From assembly GCF_008831285.2 (NCBI RefSeq), contig NC_045138.2:33536769-33600768 (forward strand): a stretch of DNA of 64,000 nt, written 5' to 3'. The DNA comes from Nymphaea colorata (lineage: Eukaryota; Streptophyta; Magnoliopsida; Nymphaeales; Nymphaeaceae). The number at the start of each line of letters is the position of its first letter. The first letter of the stretch is position 1. Below the pieces are notes generated by a model. That model was not told where the DNA came from. It saw only the letters and a program-made list of their open reading frames with translations, and ran no database searches. Below, piece after piece: positions 53,023-64,000 of the stretch. A program made the position numbers and the translations under genes.

Positions 53023-56000
53023 AAACGTCAGTGCATAATCACTTTATTCTGCAAGTTTTTCCGCTCTTTTCATGTCTTACTTCATCCGCAAGTTCATCTT
53101 TTCGATCTTGCGGACAACAACATGATGAAGTCAAGAACGTGATTCCAGGAGACGACGCCAAAGCGGATCTCAGAAAACAAAATGAAGAAGTCCGGACTTG
53201 ATCTAGGGTCTTTCAATTAACACCCTTCACAGACCCTTCCTGCCACTTCTTCACTATCTTTAATGGTAGCATCATAAATTAGCTATCAAAGTCTTTTCAG
53301 CATGAATGTCAGCCAGCAAGACCACTAATTAGAATTAGTGGTTGTGGCGCTTCTTGAGCTACTAACGGGCCTCATGCATGCATGTTGCAGTGAGCCAAAA
53401 CTTAAAGATGTCATTGTTTCACTGCGAATAGAACAATGTTACCTGAATTGATGGGCAATTGCTTCCAATTGATGGTTCGCCGATTAACTAAAAAATTGGG
53501 TTGAATAAGTTTCCTTTTTTGTTCCCAATTTTAATATCTATTAGGCGCTCTGTTATTTACGAGTCATACTATTTGGATACTTTTTTCATAACTTCCTTCA
53601 GTAAGAAAAAGATGGGAATTACCGTGATTCCTTAATTAGTAACCGCGTGCTTTTGGGGAAGAAAAGAGCAAAAACTAAATTCCCTATCCTTACCCCACGA
53701 AAAAAGCTTAAAGAAACTTGTTAATTTTTAATGATAGTTCAGACAGGAAATAAATTCTCATTAAGTTTTGCGTTCAGTTCATTTTCTCACATTTGAATCA
53801 GACTGTTAAGAAAAATGTCGATTGGAACTTTGGTTGGTACCTTTCTTGTCTTGATCTGAACTCAAACTCGACTACAAAAATGTACAATTGTCGAATCGAA
53901 CCCACTGACCTATCTTCATCCCTGTTTCTGTTTCACTGGGTTTCGCAAATGACATGTTTAAATCAATCCATTAATTACACAGATTCTACCTTTGTTTAAA
54001 AATGACCTACAGAATATGTTTAACCTTGGTCCCAAATTGTTTAATGTCCTAAGCACCAAGTAGAATATCTTTCAGTACCCCAACTGTAATAGTACATTTC
54101 AGTTATTGCAGAATAGCACATGGATGTAAACCGACAACTGTCCCCTCTACTAGATATTATGGCTTGATGTTTATACTGCAGGGACCAGCTTCGATCAAAT
54201 CCTACTTTTTCCTTGTCACAAAGTGCCGACATGTTTGATACCATGCACAGAAAGTCAACTCTTAATTGCTCTAATGTCTTGATTTCAACAAGTTTGAGAT
54301 GCTGCTGTAATCGACATCGCAAACTAAATGCGTACACTTACAGTTGCCAAGTAACCGCACCTTTTTTTTTCCTGACTTTTTATTATCTGCTTGGAAGAAA
54401 ATGCATCCATTGCAGTTATAAATTAACTTTTACATTGAAGGTATGAAGCTCATTTTACTGTTTGTGCAGCAAGAAAGATATGTCTGAATCCCAAAGAAAG
54501 GTATGTAAAATATGGTTAAACTGGTTGATGATAATTGCTAGCATAGGAAAGAGGACTAGAGCATGCATGGGGAGGGATGACAAGCAATGACTTACTAGGG
54601 TCACCCTGAGAGAAGAATAGCAACTTAATTGATAGCACTTTACCCTGAACTATAGATGCATTTCAAGTCTAGTATCGGACTCAGGGTAAGTTCCAGATGA
54701 AAGACCAGAAGGCCAAGACAGTCGAGAGGAAGCAAGACGAACTTACAACTAAAACAAACCTTAGTAAATAAGGCCACTACAAGTGGCCTACTGAAGATGG
54801 ATAGCTGACACCTGCCTGAATACATGGTAAGACTTGTAGGAACTAGGAACATAGTAACATTTTGCTGAACCACCGTCACAGAAGAGCCGAAACAACTCTG
54901 CTGAAAAACCATATAAACCAGGCAACTTGCTTCAGCTAAGACAGCAAACCGCTGCCTTCACCTTTGTAGCATGAATTGGCAGGGAGGTGGCCTATGCAAC
55001 AAAGAGAGAAGGGAGACAAGGGTGGAAAAGCAGAGTACCTTGAGGAGCTGAAAGGGAGTTCGAAAGAAGTTTGTGAGAGTTGGAGGGTGCAAACAAAGAT
55101 TAAAAGGTGCATGTTAATTTGCCTGTGGTGAGACACAGAGAAATGGAAGAAGTGGTTATTTTGGTCTCCCCAGACAAGTGAGACCTTTTTCTTTGTCTAC
55201 ACTGATTGGTATCCGTTGTCAATTCCTCCTAGATGAGAAAGGGGAAGGCCCAAATGGATTGGGGCTAAATTGAAGATCAGCCAACTAGGCCTTCCATGCA
55301 GACGTGTAACCAAATTGTCATGTAACAAGGAAGACTGCAACTCCATGACCTGCTAATTAACAAATACGATACAACTTCTTGGACAACTTAATTGCCAACA
55401 AGGAGTTGGGAAATAAAAAGAATAAAAGTGAATTAAACCTCAGCAAAACTCGGATTCCGGGCAGAATAAAGAGAGGGAGATCAGAAAAATAAATGTGGAT
55501 CTAGGCTTGGATATTCAATATTAGATAAGATGCTTAATTTAAGTGATACTGGAATAAAATACTGAGATTAAGAATAGTAATTGAATTGTAGTAAATAATT
55601 GTATCATGTATTACACTATTCTATTGATTGCAATTTGCAACGAAATCTTTCATAATTAGATTTCAAGTTAGCAACTCCTTTTTTTTTCCCTTTCTCCTTT
55701 CTATTTCAGATTGAAGAAGAGAATCCAAAATATAAAGGAGATTTACGCCCAAGGGTAAAAACCCCAGAGTTAAGGTTATTTTGGAATGTACCAGTTGTGT
55801 CCGAAAGACTGGAAAAATCCACCACCAAACAAGACCGAAGAAGTAAAACTAGCATCCATTTCTCACCAAGTCTATGTACACGGACCTCCCTGGGGAAGCA
55901 AACTTTGGTCCCATATTTAAGACAATCAATTCGGCACATGTTTTTTGTTAGACCAAACCTTTTATAAAAGTTCAAGGCCATGACAATATAAAATTTTGAC

Positions 56001-56262
56001 CAACAAAGAGCATGATAAACCAAAATTTTGAGAAAAGTGTTGACTTTCAAGAGCAAATTTACATTGATCCTTTCAGTCTTGAGGCTAATCCAATGAAGAA
56101 TGCTACTATTACTGGGCCAGACATTTGGCAGGCCTCTGATTGGTGAAACCCTGGCGGTTCCCATGGACAAGCAAGTAGCACAACCCACCTTCAACCTTGC
56201 GGCGAAGGGATGCTTCTCATGTGCTGAATATGTCCATCTAGTCCACTTGGGGGTGTGAACCT
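53023..56262. other. Intergenic between convergent genes 4 and 5
   Basis: No gene is supported. The longest ORF is 162 codons on the minus strand (56,194-55,706), starting 69 bp past the gene 5 stop codon; it has no recognised motif, a composition like its surroundings and no visible splice context, so it is probably chance or gene 5 3'-UTR. The 53.5-54.6 kb part is AT-rich and featureless. Confidence 0.5.
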
Positions 56263-62144
<5,882 letters not shown>

Positions 62145-64000
62145 TTAGCCTTCTCGCTCATTCATGATCTGAAACCAAGGATTTCCTTTTTGATTTATCA
62201 TGCAGCGAAGCCATTCCTGCCGTTGGGGACTCGGCCATGTTGGTCTTTTATGTGCTGCACCAAACAACCCCCGTCCCTGTGGCGTCAATCCTCAAAATTA
62301 ATACATCCGATGGTGTCCCTCAAAATGGACCAATCACCGGATTCAGCATTGAAGTAAGGGGATAGAAGACGACCAGGAGGCAAACCTATAAACCAACCAA
62401 CTTGTATGCAATCAGATCTTCTTACTGTTCTTGTTTCTGAGACAATATCATGGTCAGATATAGGTTCAACTAAGTACATACCTACTTATCTGAACTAACT
62501 GGCTAATGATCAAACAAGGACCCAATTCGAAACTCACTGGATTACGCGGTGTAGCGGATTTCGACCCATCCCCATCCAAAACCTGGCTTTGGTTTAGCAT
62601 TTAAACTTAATGAGTGTTTATATGCTAAAGATAGTAACTGTGTTCAGACTTATATGATCATCATTCTCTTCATTAAGTGCCTTTGGATGTGAGATTATGT
62701 TAAACTGATCTGTACACATGGATTTTGCGATTCAAGTGTGGCAGGATCGCAGGTTGCTTAAAGAGTCGACAATCATGATATCATCCCAGACTCAGATCGA
62801 TCAACTTCTTAGGTGACTCTTTCAGAAGTGCACCCATGGAGAATGCAAGAACAAGTCAACCGTTAATTTGTTGCTCGTTCTGAACACTAGAACAACTCTG
62901 GGATTTTGAGAATTCATAGCGAAGTGCCTGATGAAGAAAGGGAAGAAGACTCGAGATGCACGAGCTTTGACGTGCCCTGTTTTTTTAGGTCCACAGAAGA
63001 CAATTTGCGCACAACGGGGACGGGAAAGCAACAGTAAATGTCTTTCCTTTTCTCTGGCCTCCTCATAAATGAGGCTTACAGGAAAGGTGCCACAGGCCTA
63101 CCCGCATTTAAGAGTTGAAGAGCAAGGTTTCCTTTTTCTTTTTCTGACATTTTTTACTTTACTGAAGTGAAAAAGAAGTGCGTTTAAACAGAGGAGGTAA
63201 TTCTTAGTAGAAGATACAAGGCAGAAAATGTCACGGAAATTAAGCTGTTTTTCTTTAATCTAATGCTTCTTATAATTTTTTCCAACCCGATATTATCTTG
63301 CGAATGTGAATGGGTTGGATTCTTTCGGGAAAAAAAATGGTGGCAACTCACGCTAATTTGGTTTGCTAAAGAAAAATTCCGAAAGTTAAAATCCCATGAT
63401 CTGTAATGTAATACGGGTTCAGATAAGTGAAGCCATTGACTCGAAGATCTTTTTTATCTTTTTCTTTCCTTGAAAGTTAGATACAGATTCAATGCCTTTT
63501 GGGCCACGAGGAACACGTACATATAAGTAAAAGCTCGTGCATCTCGTCATACGAGTAATTTGTATGGATAAACAGCACTCACTGTAATTAATTTCCTGTT
63601 AAAAGCACTCCTAAACAATGTTTATCTTGTGTAAACTCAGACTATGAATTCTTTCATCTTGGCCCAGCCAGCGTAGAATTATAATTAGCTCATTCTGTTT
63701 GGGTGTTTTTCTTATTAATGCATATTATACGTGCATTTCCTCGTATATATGTAAACTCACGTGTGCAATTTATTAGTTCCTGAAACGTTTCGTGAAAAGG
63801 GTCTCTCCCACAACATTGAAGCCCAACGATTCAGCTATTTTACCTCTCAAAGCAACGGATTTTAACTGTTCAATTACCATGTTGATAAGAAATTCTTGTG
63901 AGATCACTTTTGGTTTAATTTCTGATCACTTTCTAAACGATTAATGTACTGATTTTTTCTGCACTGATCCTTTCTGATTCGGTAGGCCAGGGAGAAACAA
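62145..64000. other. Upstream of gene 5; no gene recognised
   Basis: This includes the gene 5 promoter on the minus strand, but no clear TATA box at a normal distance was found. Small ORFs at 62,285-62,479 and 62,822-63,031 (minus) have no known motif. The last kilobase is AT-rich. Confidence 0.5.

Noticed and set aside
55706-56194. 162-codon minus-strand ORF as a gene
   Set aside because: No motif, no promoter or splice context, composition like the surroundings, and it lies just downstream of gene 5 where 3'-UTR is expected.

Overview
This is nuclear DNA of a flowering plant. It is AT-rich and has GT-AG introns, microsatellites, nested transposon debris, a nuclear copy of mitochondrial DNA, and a tandem cluster of G-type (bulb-lectin) S-domain receptor-like kinase genes. 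The lineage cannot be fixed from the sequence alone.

Right two thirds (26.2-62.1 kb): five S-domain receptor kinase genes share one seven-exon plan. Exon 1 encodes signal peptide, B-lectin, S-locus glycoprotein, EGF-like and PAN regions. Exon 2 is the transmembrane segment, exon 3 the juxtamembrane and P-loop, exon 4 the VAVK lysine and helix C, exon 5 HRD and DFG, exon 6 the activation segment and exon 7 the C-lobe and tail. Working every splice junction by hand gives intact reading frames for gene 1 (858 aa, +), gene 2 (849 aa, +), gene 4 (869 aa, +) and gene 5 (838 aa, -). Gene 3 (+) is a close tandem copy of gene 2 but has two extra G's in exon 6 that truncate the kinase. Genes 1-4 point one way and gene 5 faces gene 4 tail to tail. 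They should act as plasma-membrane receptors that bind an unknown ligand outside and signal by Ser/Thr phosphorylation inside.

Left third (0-26 kb) has no intact gene. It is a graveyard made by repeated duplication of one module, an RLK remnant plus a spacer block. It holds: a roughly 540-bp non-coding tandem array with a 333-bp MITE in one unit and a matching empty site elsewhere; a copia-type primer-binding site with LTR-like sequence; an RLK kinase pseudogene whose exon 4 is amplified as four 163-bp repeats and then runs into mitochondrial DNA carrying 5S rRNA and a damaged tRNA-Pro; a second RLK pseudogene that lost its P-loop, VAVK lysine and DFG aspartate; and a patchwork of captured exons. 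The captured exons are cathepsin B-like protease, ribosomal protein S9/uS4 repeated 3-4 times, RLK exon 6 and an HMA domain. Most of the patchwork occurs twice, about 8.76 kb apart.

The most interesting signals are the exon-shuffling block, the kinase-exon/mitochondrial junction, the 163-bp kinase-exon array, an exact 63-bp in-frame juxtamembrane expansion in gene 4, the microsatellite fixed just inside intron 3 across paralogues, and a TCP-site palindrome in the gene 2 leader.
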